From an uncultured Clostridia bacterium (GTDB lineage: Bacteria; Bacillota; Clostridia; Lachnospirales; Anaerotignaceae), in the NCBI GenBank assembly GCA_945868505.1, contig CAMBLO010000013.1, forward strand, positions 1 through 63,168: DNA of 63,168 nt, in the 5' to 3' direction. The notes beneath the pieces are model-generated. The model saw nothing but the letters and a program-made list of their open reading frames with translations, made no database searches and was not told where the DNA came from. How positions within the stretch are numbered: the first letter of the stretch is position 1; each line of letters opens with the position of its first letter. Position numbers and translations under genes: made by a program. Below are positions 8,059-16,684 of the stretch, piece by piece.

Positions 8059-8562
8059 TTATAGGTCTTTGTCCCAGCGTTCTTCGTAAACCTCGCTGCC
8101 ATCCAGTGTCCAGTCTGTCATCCGCTCTTTGTCGGTAATCACGAAGCCCAGCTTGGCGTATTTTCTTCTGGCATCCTTTAAAGGCTCCGCTGTCCAAAGG
8201 AAAAGATGATGGAAGCCCCATGCTTTGGCGGCTGCCATGGCGGTATCCGTCAGCGCTTTGCCGATGCCATGGCGGCGGTATGCTTTTTCCAGCAGGAAGA
8301 GACGCAGCTGCCCTACGCCTATTTCTTCTGTTTCCTGCAGCATGATGGAGCCCACAGGCTGACCGTCTACATCGGCTACCCACATCTCTGCGTGGTCGGT
8401 TTTGGGGGCGGCGGCAAAATCATAAACCACCTGTTTCGCGTATTTGCTGAAGCCTTCCCCCCAGCCGTATTCCTCCCGATAGATGCGTTCGTGGGCTTCG
8501 GCGATGTAATCGGCTTCTTCCTTTTTATAAGGGCGGATGGTAAAGTGCAATTCCTTTGTCAT
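8059..8562 (-). CDS. GNAT family N-acetyltransferase
   Basis: A 167-residue acetyltransferase of the GNAT fold, which moves an acetyl group from acetyl-CoA to an amine. The acetyl-CoA loop is seen in LLEKAYRRHGIGKAL near residue 95-110, with flanking strands WVADVDGQPVGSIML and HHLFLWTAEPLKDARRKYAKLGF. The substrate is unknown. I chose the ATG at 8562 because GGAAAGGAAG precedes it at the right distance. The longer frame starts inside the promoter region. Single-gene unit with its own promoter. Confidence 0.88.
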   Translation of the reverse strand: MTKELHFTIRPYKKEEADYIAEAHERIYREEYGWGEGFSKYAKQVVYDFAAAPKTDHAEMWVADVDGQPVGSIMLQETEEIGVGQLRLFLLEKAYRRHGIGKALTDTAMAAAKAWGFHHLFLWTAEPLKDARRKYAKLGFVITDKERMTDWTLDGSEVYEERWDKDL

Positions 8563-8617
8563 TGGTATCTTCCTTTCCTTCTGGGATGTCTTCGGTCTGC
8601 TGCATTTTGTTACCGTC

Positions 8618-8646
8618 AGCATAAAAGAAATGGCGGCTGTTGTCAA
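8618..8646 (-). promoter_or_regulatory. Promoter of the GNAT gene
   Basis: Minus strand TTGACA (8641-8646), 17-bp spacer, TATGCT (8618-8623), about 55 nt before the start codon. It lies within 12 bp of the end of the upstream peptidoglycan-binding gene. Confidence 0.75.
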
Positions 8647-8656
8647 GGCAAGGGGT

Positions 8657-10009
8657 TCATCTGGAATTATAAAGGGTGCGAATCTGTTCCCATGTGGCAG
8701 GGCCCACTACTCCTTCCGGGGGCAGCCCATACTGGGACTGCAGGGCAATGACAGCATCCCTTGTGGGTTCATCAAAGACACCTGTCACCTCGATACGGGG
8801 GATATTGCCGTAAAAATCAGCAATCCCCTGCAGATAGGTCTGCAGATCGCGCACATCCTGATTTTCCATACCCAGAGAAAGGACATAGCCGGGGTATATC
8901 TTTGCCCCCTGTCCCTGGATATTGGGGGGCAGGGTATCCAGAATGAGCCTATAAGCCTGTTCTATCCGCTGCCATGTGCTTTGTCCCACGATGCCGTCAG
9001 GCGTCAGCCCCGCAAGTTTCTGGAAGGCGATGACTGCTTCCTTTGTTTGGGGGCCGAAAATCCCGTCGATGGTGACACTGGGTACGGCACCGTTGGAAAA
9101 ATAGGAAATGACCGCCAGATAATATTGCAGGGAACGGACGCTGATGCCCTGATCCCCTTCCTGTAGCAAAGGGGGAAAGGGGCGGGTCACTTCTTCCAGC
9201 GTCAGCCCCTCGGAGGAAAGCTCATTCAGCCGTTTTACCCCGTTGTAGATATATTTCAGCTTATACCATGTGGCTTTCCCTACAATGCCATCGGGGGTTA
9301 GGTTGAAGATGCGCTGAAATTCCCGCACGGCATTTTCCGTATCTACACCGAATACGCCGTTGGGATTGGCAATCTTCGGAATGGCGGGATAGTTGTCGGC
9401 GATGCGGTTCAGCTGCAGCTGTATGGTTTTGACGTCGTTTCTGGAAGTGCCTAGCCGCAGGGGTGCGCCGGGATAGGTAGGCACATTGGCAGAAATGGGG
9501 GCATTTTCCACAATACCGATATTGGGCCCGTAAAAATGCTGGAGAATCTGATAGGGGGTCAGCCCCTGTTCCGCCAAAGCCACGGTGTCCCATTGGGAAA
9601 GCCCTGCGCAGACGGTGGTGGTGCCGTTGCAGTAGGCAGTGAAAAAGGGGTCTACCCGCCCTTGCTGTACCACATAGTTGTTGAAGATTTCATCCACGAT
9701 CTGGCTGATGTTTTCATAGATATCTCTGCCTTTGATGAATTTTTGGTCGTACTGGGTGGTGTTGGTGATATCGAAATCATAGCCCTGACTGCGGTAAAAT
9801 TCATTGTAGACCCGATTCAGGGCATAGCTGATCTGAGCATAGATATTTGCACGGATGGCGGCTTCCGGCCAAGTGGGATAAATCTCGCTGGAAGCTACGT
9901 TTTTGATATAGTCGGGGAAGGAAACGGTGACGTTTTCCGCCGGCTGATCGGGAAGCCCCAGATGGACGGTGATGGTCTCCGGGATGGTAGGTAATTGCTG
10001 TAAGGCCAT
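8657..10009 (-). CDS. SpoIID-like protein with three peptidoglycan-binding domains
   Basis: A 450-residue protein with no obvious signal peptide. Residues about 30-165 look like a SpoIID/amidase-enhancer region (PTWPEAAIRANIYAQISYAL and the later cysteine-containing FTAYCNGTTTVCAGLSQ). Three PG_binding_1 domains follow at about 185-250, 280-345 and 370-445. Each ends in a variant of FGxxTxxAVxxFQxxxxLxPDGIVGxxTW. The family binds glycan strands and occurs around spore cortex and cell-wall hydrolases. No catalytic residues for an amidase are evident. GGAGTG precedes the ATG. Second gene of a two-gene operon with the gene ending at 10181; the 170-nt gap is filled by hairpins. Confidence 0.85.
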   Translation of the reverse strand: MALQQLPTIPETITVHLGLPDQPAENVTVSFPDYIKNVASSEIYPTWPEAAIRANIYAQISYALNRVYNEFYRSQGYDFDITNTTQYDQKFIKGRDIYENISQIVDEIFNNYVVQQGRVDPFFTAYCNGTTTVCAGLSQWDTVALAEQGLTPYQILQHFYGPNIGIVENAPISANVPTYPGAPLRLGTSRNDVKTIQLQLNRIADNYPAIPKIANPNGVFGVDTENAVREFQRIFNLTPDGIVGKATWYKLKYIYNGVKRLNELSSEGLTLEEVTRPFPPLLQEGDQGISVRSLQYYLAVISYFSNGAVPSVTIDGIFGPQTKEAVIAFQKLAGLTPDGIVGQSTWQRIEQAYRLILDTLPPNIQGQGAKIYPGYVLSLGMENQDVRDLQTYLQGIADFYGNIPRIEVTGVFDEPTRDAVIALQSQYGLPPEGVVGPATWEQIRTLYNSR

Positions 10010-10033
10010 AATTGCACTCCTCTCTAGTTAACG

Positions 10034-10178
10034 GGTTTGTCTGCGTTTATGAATTCTGAACAAGTGGGCGAAGCCTGCGTGAAGAATGAATGCAGACAAA
10101 GGTTATGGCATTGCGGCGAAGCCGCTAGCTGGGGGCAGAGCCCCAATGGGTCTTTTCCGCAAGGAAAAGAAACAACCT
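10034..10178. repeat. Hairpin cluster with Pal-C motif inside the PG-binding operon
   Basis: TTTGTCTGC (10036-10044) pairs with GCAGACAAA (10092-10100). Then come GCGGC/GCCGC with a GAA loop (10113-10125), GGGGC/GCCCC (10132-10144) and CTTTTCC/GGAAAAG with a GCAA loop (10152-10169). The GAA-loop stem followed by the pyrimidine-rich stem repeats the layout seen at 3197-3224. The cluster separates two co-directional genes. Confidence 0.65.
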
Positions 10179-10180
10179 TA

Positions 10181-10654
10181 TTAGAACTTTGGTTCCGTAT
10201 CTTCGATGGTTTCGGTTTCAGTGACGGGCTGTCCCGTCAGGTTGGGGGAAAGATTGACGGGCTGTATGGTGGTGATGCCGTCGAAAATGGGGATATCCCG
10301 CACCGTCACAGCGATATAGCCTGGGGCAGTGATGACCGCATTATAGGTGGCGAAATAATCCCGTTCATTGGGGGTCTGGGAAATGTTCTTATGGGGGGCA
10401 GGCAGGGAAAATTCCTGAGTTTTGCCGCTTTCATCGGTGGTAGTGGTGATGGAAAGGGCATGACCGTCCGTCAGGTTTTTTGTGATGACTACCGTTGCCC
10501 CTCCGATGGGGAATGCCCCCTGTCCCCCGGTCACCTGAAACAAAAGGGTGCCGAAATCGGGGTTTTGGGTCAGAAAATCCCGCAAGGGGTCCACAGAGGT
10601 CGTCTCTCTGGTCTGCAGGTTTTGTTTGGGGTTTCGTTGAAAATAAGGATACAT
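10181..10654 (-). CDS. Carboxypeptidase-regulatory-like domain protein
   Basis: A 157-residue protein with a central beta-sandwich of the carboxypeptidase-regulatory type: TLLFQVTGGQGAFPIGGATVVI, then a strand-rich stretch ending NAVITAPGYIAVTVRDIPIF. Such domains act as structural or sugar/protein-binding modules. No signal peptide or transmembrane segment is evident. AAAGGAG precedes the ATG by seven bases. It is first in an operon with the SpoIID/PG-binding protein, which suggests a shared role at the cell or spore wall. A CATAGAATA sequence just upstream on the minus strand resembles a sporulation sigma -10 element, a weak hint only. Confidence 0.7.
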   Translation of the reverse strand: MYPYFQRNPKQNLQTRETTSVDPLRDFLTQNPDFGTLLFQVTGGQGAFPIGGATVVITKNLTDGHALSITTTTDESGKTQEFSLPAPHKNISQTPNERDYFATYNAVITAPGYIAVTVRDIPIFDGITTIQPVNLSPNLTGQPVTETETIEDTEPKF

Positions 10655-10779
10655 GGGAAAACTCCTTTAAAATAGATGCTCTTTCTATTCTATGCAGAGG
10701 GCAAATCCTCTTTTTCTTTTTTCTCAGATATGCTATGATGAGGGCAGAAAAATCAATGAACCGAAAGGAGCGGGTCCCC

Positions 10780-11688
10780 ATGAAATTATCCTTGCTGCAA
10801 ATGAAAACCATGGCAATACCGGAAGAAAATATCGTGAAGATTAAAGCTATGCTGAAAAAAGCCAAGGCAGAGGGGGCGGATATGGCTGTCCTGCCGGAAA
10901 TGTGCTGCTGTCCTTATGAAAACAGCGCTTTCGTCCGTTATGCTATGGCTGAAAAATCTCCGTTCCTGACAGAACTGGCGGAAACGGCAAAGGAGCTGGG
11001 CATTTATTTGGTGGCAGGCTCTGTGCCGGAATTGGAGGGCAAAAAAATCTATAATACGTCCTTTGTGTATAATCCCAAGGGCGAATGTATTGCCAGACAC
11101 CGCAAGGTGCATCTGTTTGATATCAATGTGGAGGGCGGTCAGTATTTCATGGAATCGGACACCTTCACCCCCGGCAAGGAGGTCACCACCTTCGATACCC
11201 CTTGGGGCAGGTTCGGTGTGATGATCTGCTACGATATCCGTTTTCCCGAAATGGCCCGCCTGACAGCCCAGAATCTGGACCCTTTCAGCAGGACAAATGT
11301 CATCATCGTCCCTGCCGCCTTCAACATGACCACAGGCCCCGCCCATTGGGAGCTTTCCTTCCGTATGCGTGCATTGGATCAGCAGATTTTCATGGTGGGC
11401 TGTGCCCCCGCAAGGGATATGAATTCCTCTTACCACGCTTGGGGACATTCCATCGTTACTGACCCTTGGGGCAGTGTGGTGGAACAACTGGATGAAAAAG
11501 AAGGTATCCTGACAGTGGAATTGGATTTTGAGAAAGTGGAGAAAGTAAGAGAACAGCTTCCTTTGTTGAAGCATCGGCGAACAGACCTGTATCTCTTGGA
11601 ATCCAAAATGGTGCCTGCCAGTCGGCTGTATACCAAATCACCTTATGAAAAAACCATGATCGATAAAACAAAGGGGCGTTTTGAATGA
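10780..11688 (+). CDS. Nitrilase-superfamily carbon-nitrogen hydrolase, omega-amidase-like
   Basis: A 302-residue nitrilase-fold enzyme, closest in look to omega-amidase (Nit2), which hydrolyses alpha-ketoglutaramate or alpha-ketosuccinamate. The catalytic Glu is in [10 protein letters not shown] (about residue 42), the Lys in RHRKVHLFD (about 112), and the Cys in [10 protein letters not shown] (about 150). The ATG at 10780 follows AAAGGAG by ten bases. An upstream in-frame ATG at 10755 lacks a site. Its stop overlaps the msrAB start by four bases (ATGA), so the two are translationally coupled. Confidence 0.9.
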   Translation: MKLSLLQMKTMAIPEENIVKIKAMLKKAKAEGADMAVLPEMCCCPYENSAFVRYAMAEKSPFLTELAETAKELGIYLVAGSVPELEGKKIYNTSFVYNPKGECIARHRKVHLFDINVEGGQYFMESDTFTPGKEVTTFDTPWGRFGVMICYDIRFPEMARLTAQNLDPFSRTNVIIVPAAFNMTTGPAHWELSFRMRALDQQIFMVGCAPARDMNSSYHAWGHSIVTDPWGSVVEQLDEKEGILTVELDFEKVEKVREQLPLLKHRRTDLYLLESKMVPASRLYTKSPYEKTMIDKTKGRFE

Positions 11689-12659
11689 AAAAAGAAACCA
11701 TTTATTTAGCCGGGGGCTGCTTCTGGGGCACCGAGCATTATATGAAAACCATCGAGGGCGTGCTTGCCACCCGTGTGGGCTATGCCTTCGGGAAAAAAGA
11801 GGGCTGGAACCCGGAGTTGCCCGAAACTGTTACCTATGAAGAAGTCTGCAATCACAGCGGTCATGCGGAAACGGTGGAGGTGGTATTCGATGCAGACGTT
11901 GTCTCTCTGAAAGAAATCCTGCGGGAATATGCCTATACCATCGACCCCACCTCTCTGGGCAGACAGGGGGCGGATTTTGGCATCCAATACCGCACAGGCA
12001 TTTATTCCCTGACGGAAGAACAGCATCAAATTGCCGCCGATTTCCTGAAAGAATTGCAGAAGGAGTATGACGCACCCATCATGGTGGAAAACCTGCCTTT
12101 GCTGCAGTTCATCCCTGCGGAGGAATACCATCAGGATTATTTGGACAAAAACCCCGGCGGCTACTGCCATATCAATTTTGCAAAAATCGCCAAGATGAAA
12201 CAAAGGGTGGTAGATCCTGACCGCTATGCCAAAAAATCTACGGCGGAGCTGAAAGAGGTCTTGACCCCCATGCAATATGCCGTGACCCAGCAGAACGCCA
12301 CAGAGCCCCCCTTTGAAAATGAATATTGGAACACCAAAAGAGAGGGAATTTATGTGGATATCACCACAGGGGAGCCCCTGTTTTCCTCGAAGGATAAATT
12401 TCCCTCTGCCTGCGGCTGGCCTGCTTTTGCCAAGCCCTTAGACCCCAACACCGTTGCGGAATACGACGACCTTTCCTTCGGCATGATTCGGACGGAGGTG
12501 CGTAGTCGTGTGGGCAATGCCCATCTGGGGCATGTTTTTGACGATGGCCCCTCTGAATTGGGTGGTCTGCGCTACTGCATCAACAGTGCATCCCTGCGTT
12601 TTATCCCCAAAGAGGACATGGAACAGGAAGGATATGGGGATTTTCTGCGGTTTCTCTGA
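11685..12659 (+). CDS. msrAB: Bifunctional methionine sulfoxide reductase A/B
   Basis: A 324-residue fusion repairing both epimers of methionine sulfoxide. The MsrA domain (about 1-165) has the catalytic GCFWG with Cys12. The MsrB domain (about 195-320) has CGWPAF, the [10 protein letters not shown] block and the catalytic Cys near 298 in [11 protein letters not shown]. The zinc-binding CxxC pairs of some MsrB proteins are not evident. It is cytosolic, since no signal sequence is present. It overlaps the omega-amidase gene by four bases. Confidence 0.95.
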   Translation: MKKETIYLAGGCFWGTEHYMKTIEGVLATRVGYAFGKKEGWNPELPETVTYEEVCNHSGHAETVEVVFDADVVSLKEILREYAYTIDPTSLGRQGADFGIQYRTGIYSLTEEQHQIAADFLKELQKEYDAPIMVENLPLLQFIPAEEYHQDYLDKNPGGYCHINFAKIAKMKQRVVDPDRYAKKSTAELKEVLTPMQYAVTQQNATEPPFENEYWNTKREGIYVDITTGEPLFSSKDKFPSACGWPAFAKPLDPNTVAEYDDLSFGMIRTEVRSRVGNAHLGHVFDDGPSELGGLRYCINSASLRFIPKEDMEQEGYGDFLRFL

Positions 12660-12738
12660 GAAAAGAGGTTGTCTTTTTGCCGCAAAACGGCTACAATAGG
12701 GATAATGTGAAAAAATATCTTGGAAAGGAAGTAACATC

Positions 12739-14133
12739 ATGGATTTGACAACAGTAAAATCTATCTACCGCAACACAGCGGAGTATGCCAATAAAGAAGT
12801 GACCCTGGGCGGCTGGATCCGCACCATGCGTGTCTCCAAAAATTTCGGCTTCATCGAACTGAACGATGGTTCTTTCTTCAAGAACATCCAGATCGTATTC
12901 GAAGCAGACAAGCTCTCCAACTACGAAGAAATTTCCAAACAGAACGTTGGCGCAGCCCTGATCGTAAAAGGGCTCTTGGTGGAAACACCCGAAGCAAAAC
13001 AGCCCTTCGAAATCAAAGCAACAGAAATCGCCGTGGAAGGTACATCCACACCCGATTACCCTCTGCAGAAAAAACGCCACTCCGTAGAATTCCTGCGGGA
13101 AATCGCATATCTGCGCCCCAGAACAAACCTGTTCTCCGCAACCTTCCGTGTACGCAGCCTGATTGCCATGGCGATCCATGAATTTTTCCAGGGCAAGGGC
13201 TTCGTTTACGCCCATACACCCATCATCACAGGCTCCGACTGTGAAGGTGCCGGCGAAATGTTCCGTGTTACCACACTGGATCTGGAAAACCTGCCCCGTA
13301 CAGAGGATGGCAAGGTAGACTATTCTAAGGACTTCTTCGGCAAGGAAACAAACCTGACTGTATCCGGTCAGCTTTCCGCGGAAACATTTGCTATGGCTTT
13401 CCGCAATATCTATACCTTCGGCCCCACCTTCCGTGCGGAAAATTCCAACACCACAAGACATGCGGCGGAATTCTGGATGATCGAGCCTGAAATGGCTTTT
13501 GCTGACCTGAACGACAACATGGAAATTGCCGAAGAAATGCTGAAATACATCATCCAGTATGTTCTGGACAATGCTCCCGAAGAAATGGAATTCTTCAACA
13601 GCTTCGTGGATAAGGGCCTGCTGGAAAGACTGGATAACATCCTGAACAATGAATTTGGCAGAGTGACTTATACAGAAGCAGTGGAACTGCTGAAAAAATC
13701 CGGTCACGAATTTGAATATCCCGTAGAATGGGGCATCGACCTGCAAACAGAGCATGAACGCTACCTGACAGAACAGATTTTCAAGAAACCTGTATTCGTT
13801 ACAGATTATCCTACAGAAATCAAGGCCTTCTATATGCGCCTGAACGATGACGGCAAGACCGTAGCGGCTATGGACCTGCTGGTGCCCGGCGTTGGCGAAA
13901 TCATCGGCGGCAGCCAGAGAGAAGAAAGACTGGATGTTCTGGAAGCTCGTATGAACGAACTGGGTCTGAAAAAAGAGGATTACTGGTGGTATCTGGACCT
14001 GCGCAAATACGGCGGTACAAGACATGCAGGCTTCGGTCTGGGCTTCGAACGTGCCGTTATGTATCTGACAGGTGTCGGCAATATCCGTGACGTACTGCCT
14101 TATCCCAGAACTGTAAAGAATGCTGAATTTTAA
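12739..14133 (+). CDS. asnS: Asparaginyl-tRNA synthetase
   Basis: Class II aminoacyl-tRNA synthetase charging tRNA-Asn; 464 residues is normal. The N-terminal OB-fold (about 17-100, [19 protein letters not shown]) binds the anticodon. The catalytic domain carries motif 2 ([16 protein letters not shown]) and motif 3 ([13 protein letters not shown]). GGAAAGGAAG lies upstream of the ATG. No T-box leader is visible in the 79-nt gap after msrAB. An intrinsic terminator follows. Confidence 0.97.
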   Translation: MDLTTVKSIYRNTAEYANKEVTLGGWIRTMRVSKNFGFIELNDGSFFKNIQIVFEADKLSNYEEISKQNVGAALIVKGLLVETPEAKQPFEIKATEIAVEGTSTPDYPLQKKRHSVEFLREIAYLRPRTNLFSATFRVRSLIAMAIHEFFQGKGFVYAHTPIITGSDCEGAGEMFRVTTLDLENLPRTEDGKVDYSKDFFGKETNLTVSGQLSAETFAMAFRNIYTFGPTFRAENSNTTRHAAEFWMIEPEMAFADLNDNMEIAEEMLKYIIQYVLDNAPEEMEFFNSFVDKGLLERLDNILNNEFGRVTYTEAVELLKKSGHEFEYPVEWGIDLQTEHERYLTEQIFKKPVFVTDYPTEIKAFYMRLNDDGKTVAAMDLLVPGVGEIIGGSQREERLDVLEARMNELGLKKEDYWWYLDLRKYGGTRHAGFGLGFERAVMYLTGVGNIRDVLPYPRTVKNAEF

Positions 14134-14147
14134 CGCTTACGCGTAAA

Positions 14148-14181
14148 AAGAGTTTGCACCAATGGGTGCAAACTCTTTTTG
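14148..14181 (+). terminator. Terminator of asnS
   Basis: AAAGAGTTTGCACC pairs with GGTGCAAACTCTTT around an AAT loop, followed by TTTTT. Confidence 0.9.
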
Positions 14182-14185
14182 TTGT

Positions 14186-14305
14186 ACTGGAGGTGTAAAG
14201 AGCTGCGTTCCATCGCAAGCTCGAAACGCCCTCTTTTCCTCGACGGAAGTAAATTCCGTCTGCGGATTTGAGTTGGAAAACCAGTAGGGTTTTCCAAACC
14301 TTTCC
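14186..14305 (-). repeat. Pal-B structured element, copy 1
   Basis: On the minus strand, immediately after the CAT-like gene stop: hairpin 1 (TTGGAAAACC/GGTTTTCCAA, 14273-14297), conserved linker AAATCCGCAG, hairpin 2 (GACGGAA/TTCCGTC, 14242-14260), linker CGAGGA, then a long hairpin with outer arms AAAGAG/CTCTTT (14197-14202, 14231-14236) and inner arms GCGTTCC/GAAACGC region (14205-14229). The linkers are identical to those of the copy at 48741. The stems differ but remain paired. Confidence 0.7.
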
Positions 14306-14959
14306 CTAAAGTAAGTATTGCTCAAAGGTATCCATATCCTTTTGCAGGTCTTGCAGGAACAGATGGACATGGTAGCCATCGGTAGCGGCGTGGTGGCAGG
14401 TCAGGGAAAGGGGCATCCACACCTTTTCTCCTTCCTCCCGAAAGGCCCCGGCTTCCACGGAAGGGAAGAAGTAGTCCTTTTTTTCATAATTATGAACGGC
14501 GAAATGTTCGAAGGAAATCCAAGGGACGCAGGAAACGGTATAGGCATTGGGGGGCGGCAGCTCCGGTCGGGATAAAACCCCTTTGCCGTTGCCGTATTTT
14601 TCTTGGTTTTCCAGATAGTTCTGATAAAATATGTGAAAATCATCGGAAAATTCCGTCCATATCATGGAAAAGGTGTGTTCCTCCCGGTGGAAGGTGGCAT
14701 ATAAGGGGGTTAGGCTGTGGAAATAGCCCAGTGTTTCCTCCTGCACCGCCATTTTAAATTCCATCTGCTGATTCAGGTTTTTTGTGACCAGCCAAAGATA
14801 GGCGGGAAAGAATTTCAGCCCGGTCTCCTTTAAGGTTTGCCGTAGCTTTGTCACATCCATGGAAACGGTCAGGGAATAGCCTGTGGGTGCCATTTTGGAA
14901 AAATAATAAAACATCTCGCCCCGGGGCAGGGTTTGCAAATCAATGGGTTCAAATTTCAT
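14306..14959 (-). CDS. Chloramphenicol acetyltransferase-like (CatA fold) protein
   Basis: A 217-residue protein, the length of classical CAT trimers. The active-site signature is HHAATDGYH, with catalytic His190 and Asp194; classical CAT has HHAVCDGFH. Residues for chloramphenicol specificity cannot be judged by eye, and many clostridial homologues acetylate other or unknown acceptors, so resistance should not be assumed. I chose the ATG at 14959 because AGGAG is nine bases upstream. The ATG at 14968 is too close to it. It ends directly against a Pal-B element. Confidence 0.82.
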   Translation of the reverse strand: MKFEPIDLQTLPRGEMFYYFSKMAPTGYSLTVSMDVTKLRQTLKETGLKFFPAYLWLVTKNLNQQMEFKMAVQEETLGYFHSLTPLYATFHREEHTFSMIWTEFSDDFHIFYQNYLENQEKYGNGKGVLSRPELPPPNAYTVSCVPWISFEHFAVHNYEKKDYFFPSVEAGAFREEGEKVWMPLSLTCHHAATDGYHVHLFLQDLQKDMDTFEQYLL

Positions 14960-15032
14960 TTTGCTCATCTCCTTTTTCTCCAGTATAGAAGGGAGAGCAA
15001 AGAAACACAATCAACGCTTCGTAGAGTTTGGG

Positions 15033-15065
15033 CAGCAAAAAAGCCTTGGTGAAAACCAAGGCTTG
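15033..15065 (-). terminator. Terminator of the NSS transporter gene
   Basis: On the minus strand AAGCCTTGGT pairs with ACCAAGGCTT around TTTC, followed by TTTT, nine bases after the stop codon. Confidence 0.88.
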
Positions 15066-15073
15066 CTTTATGC

Positions 15074-16450
15074 TTATTTTCCGAACATGGAGATATATCC
15101 CATGACGAATACGAACAGAATGATGAGTGGCAGGATATATTTGACATACAGGCGGATGGCATTGGGGAATTTGATGCCGTTGCCGGCATTGGCCTCTGCC
15201 ATGAAGTTATCCCAGCCCCAGCCCATTTTCCAGGAACAGAACAGGACATAAACGATACTGCCCAGAGGCAGGATATTGTTGGATACAATGAAGTCCTCCA
15301 GATCCAGAATGGCAGTGCCTTCCCCCAGGGGCTGCAGGAAGCTCAACACATTGAAGCCCAGAGCGCAGGGCAGGCAAAGCAGGATCAGGACTACCATGTG
15401 GATAGCGATGATCTTCTTTTTGGGTGCGTTTGTCAAATCTGTCCAGAAAGTGATCAGGTTCTGGAATACGGCAATGACTGTGGAGAAAGCCGCAAAACAC
15501 ATGAACAAGAAAAACAATGTGCCCCACAGACGTCCGCCGGGCATAGCGTTGAATACGTTGGGCAGGGTAACGAAGATCAGCCCGGGGCCCTGACCGGGGT
15601 CAACGCCGTAAGCAAAGCAGGCAGGGAAAATGATGAGACCAGCCATCAGTGCCACAGAGGTATCCAAAAGGGTGATGCAGATAGCTTCTCCTGTCAGGGA
15701 GTGGCTGCGGTCGATAAAACTACCGAAGATGGCTATGGCACCCATACCAATGCTCAGTGTGAAGAATGCCTGGCTCATGGCGGCGAACAGCACCTCTGTT
15801 AGGCCGTATTCCATTACCTTGGAAAAATCGGGGTAGAGATAGAAGCGCAGACCTTCCTCGCCCCCTGCCAAAAAGAAGGAACGGACAGCCAGTACCACCA
15901 TCAGTGCCAGCAGAGCCAGCATCATAACCTTTGTAATCTTTTCCACGCCGTCTTGCAGACCCTTGCCGACGATCAGCATACAGCCGATGACAACGGCGAT
16001 CATAAACCCGACGTTAATGACGGGGCTTGCCAATGTGTTCCCAAAGGCTGCACCGACCCCTTCAGCATCCAGCCCAACGAAATCGCCGGCTGCCATTTTG
16101 AAGAAATAATAGACCATCCATCCGGCTACTGTGGTGTAAAACATCATCAGAATATAGTTACCGGCCATGGCGGGATATTTGAACCAGTGCCATTTGCTGC
16201 TCTTGGGCTCCAAAACATCCATAGATAGAGCAACGCTCTTTTGGCTGGCGCGGCCTACGGCAAGCTCTGCCGTCAGTACGGGAACGCCCAGAATGAGCAG
16301 GAAAAGAAAATAAATCAGTACGAATGCGGCACCGCCGTATTTTCCTGTGATATAGGGGAATTTCCAAACATTACCCAGGCCGATGGCACAGCCTGCGGAA
16401 ATGAGGATAAAGCCCAGACGGGACGCAAATTTTTCTCTTTTTTGTTCCAT
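15074..16450 (-). CDS. Sodium-dependent transporter, NSS (SNF) family
   Basis: A 458-residue membrane carrier with about 11-12 hydrophobic segments. It belongs to the neurotransmitter:sodium symporters, which in bacteria import amino acids with Na+. The signature GCAIGLGNVWKFPYITGKYGG is at about residues 20-40, covering the unwound TM1 that holds Na+ and substrate. TAGGAGG precedes the ATG. It has its own promoter and terminator and is divergent from the cysteine desulfidase gene. A link to amino-acid uptake for that enzyme is possible but only inferred. Confidence 0.92.
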   Translation of the reverse strand: MEQKREKFASRLGFILISAGCAIGLGNVWKFPYITGKYGGAAFVLIYFLFLLILGVPVLTAELAVGRASQKSVALSMDVLEPKSSKWHWFKYPAMAGNYILMMFYTTVAGWMVYYFFKMAAGDFVGLDAEGVGAAFGNTLASPVINVGFMIAVVIGCMLIVGKGLQDGVEKITKVMMLALLALMVVLAVRSFFLAGGEEGLRFYLYPDFSKVMEYGLTEVLFAAMSQAFFTLSIGMGAIAIFGSFIDRSHSLTGEAICITLLDTSVALMAGLIIFPACFAYGVDPGQGPGLIFVTLPNVFNAMPGGRLWGTLFFLFMCFAAFSTVIAVFQNLITFWTDLTNAPKKKIIAIHMVVLILLCLPCALGFNVLSFLQPLGEGTAILDLEDFIVSNNILPLGSIVYVLFCSWKMGWGWDNFMAEANAGNGIKFPNAIRLYVKYILPLIILFVFVMGYISMFGK

Positions 16451-16507
16451 GTTGAACCTCCTAAATCATAAAAATCTATGTTGCCTTGTCTGGCAAGCGT
16501 ATTCCAT

Positions 16508-16536
16508 ATTATACTGACATTTTTTGCGGAAAACAA
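16508..16536 (-). promoter_or_regulatory. Promoter of the NSS transporter gene
   Basis: Minus strand TTGTTT (16531-16536), 17-bp spacer, TATAAT (16508-16513), about 60 nt before the start codon. Confidence 0.75.
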
Positions 16537-16684
16537 TATAAATCGAAAAAATCAATGAAGAACATCGAAAAAATTGTTTTGTAGATAGGTGGGAAGGGAA
16601 AGGCAGAAAGGGGTGGCGAAAAGAGGCAGAAACAGGTATACTGAAAAACAGAAGAAACCAAAAGAAAGGGAGGAAAAAGGAAAC

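Noticed and set aside
5963..8383. 806-codon open frame antisense to wecB
   Set aside because: Phe/His/Cys-rich nonsense composition, no ribosome site, and overlaps the convincing epimerase and part of the GNAT gene.
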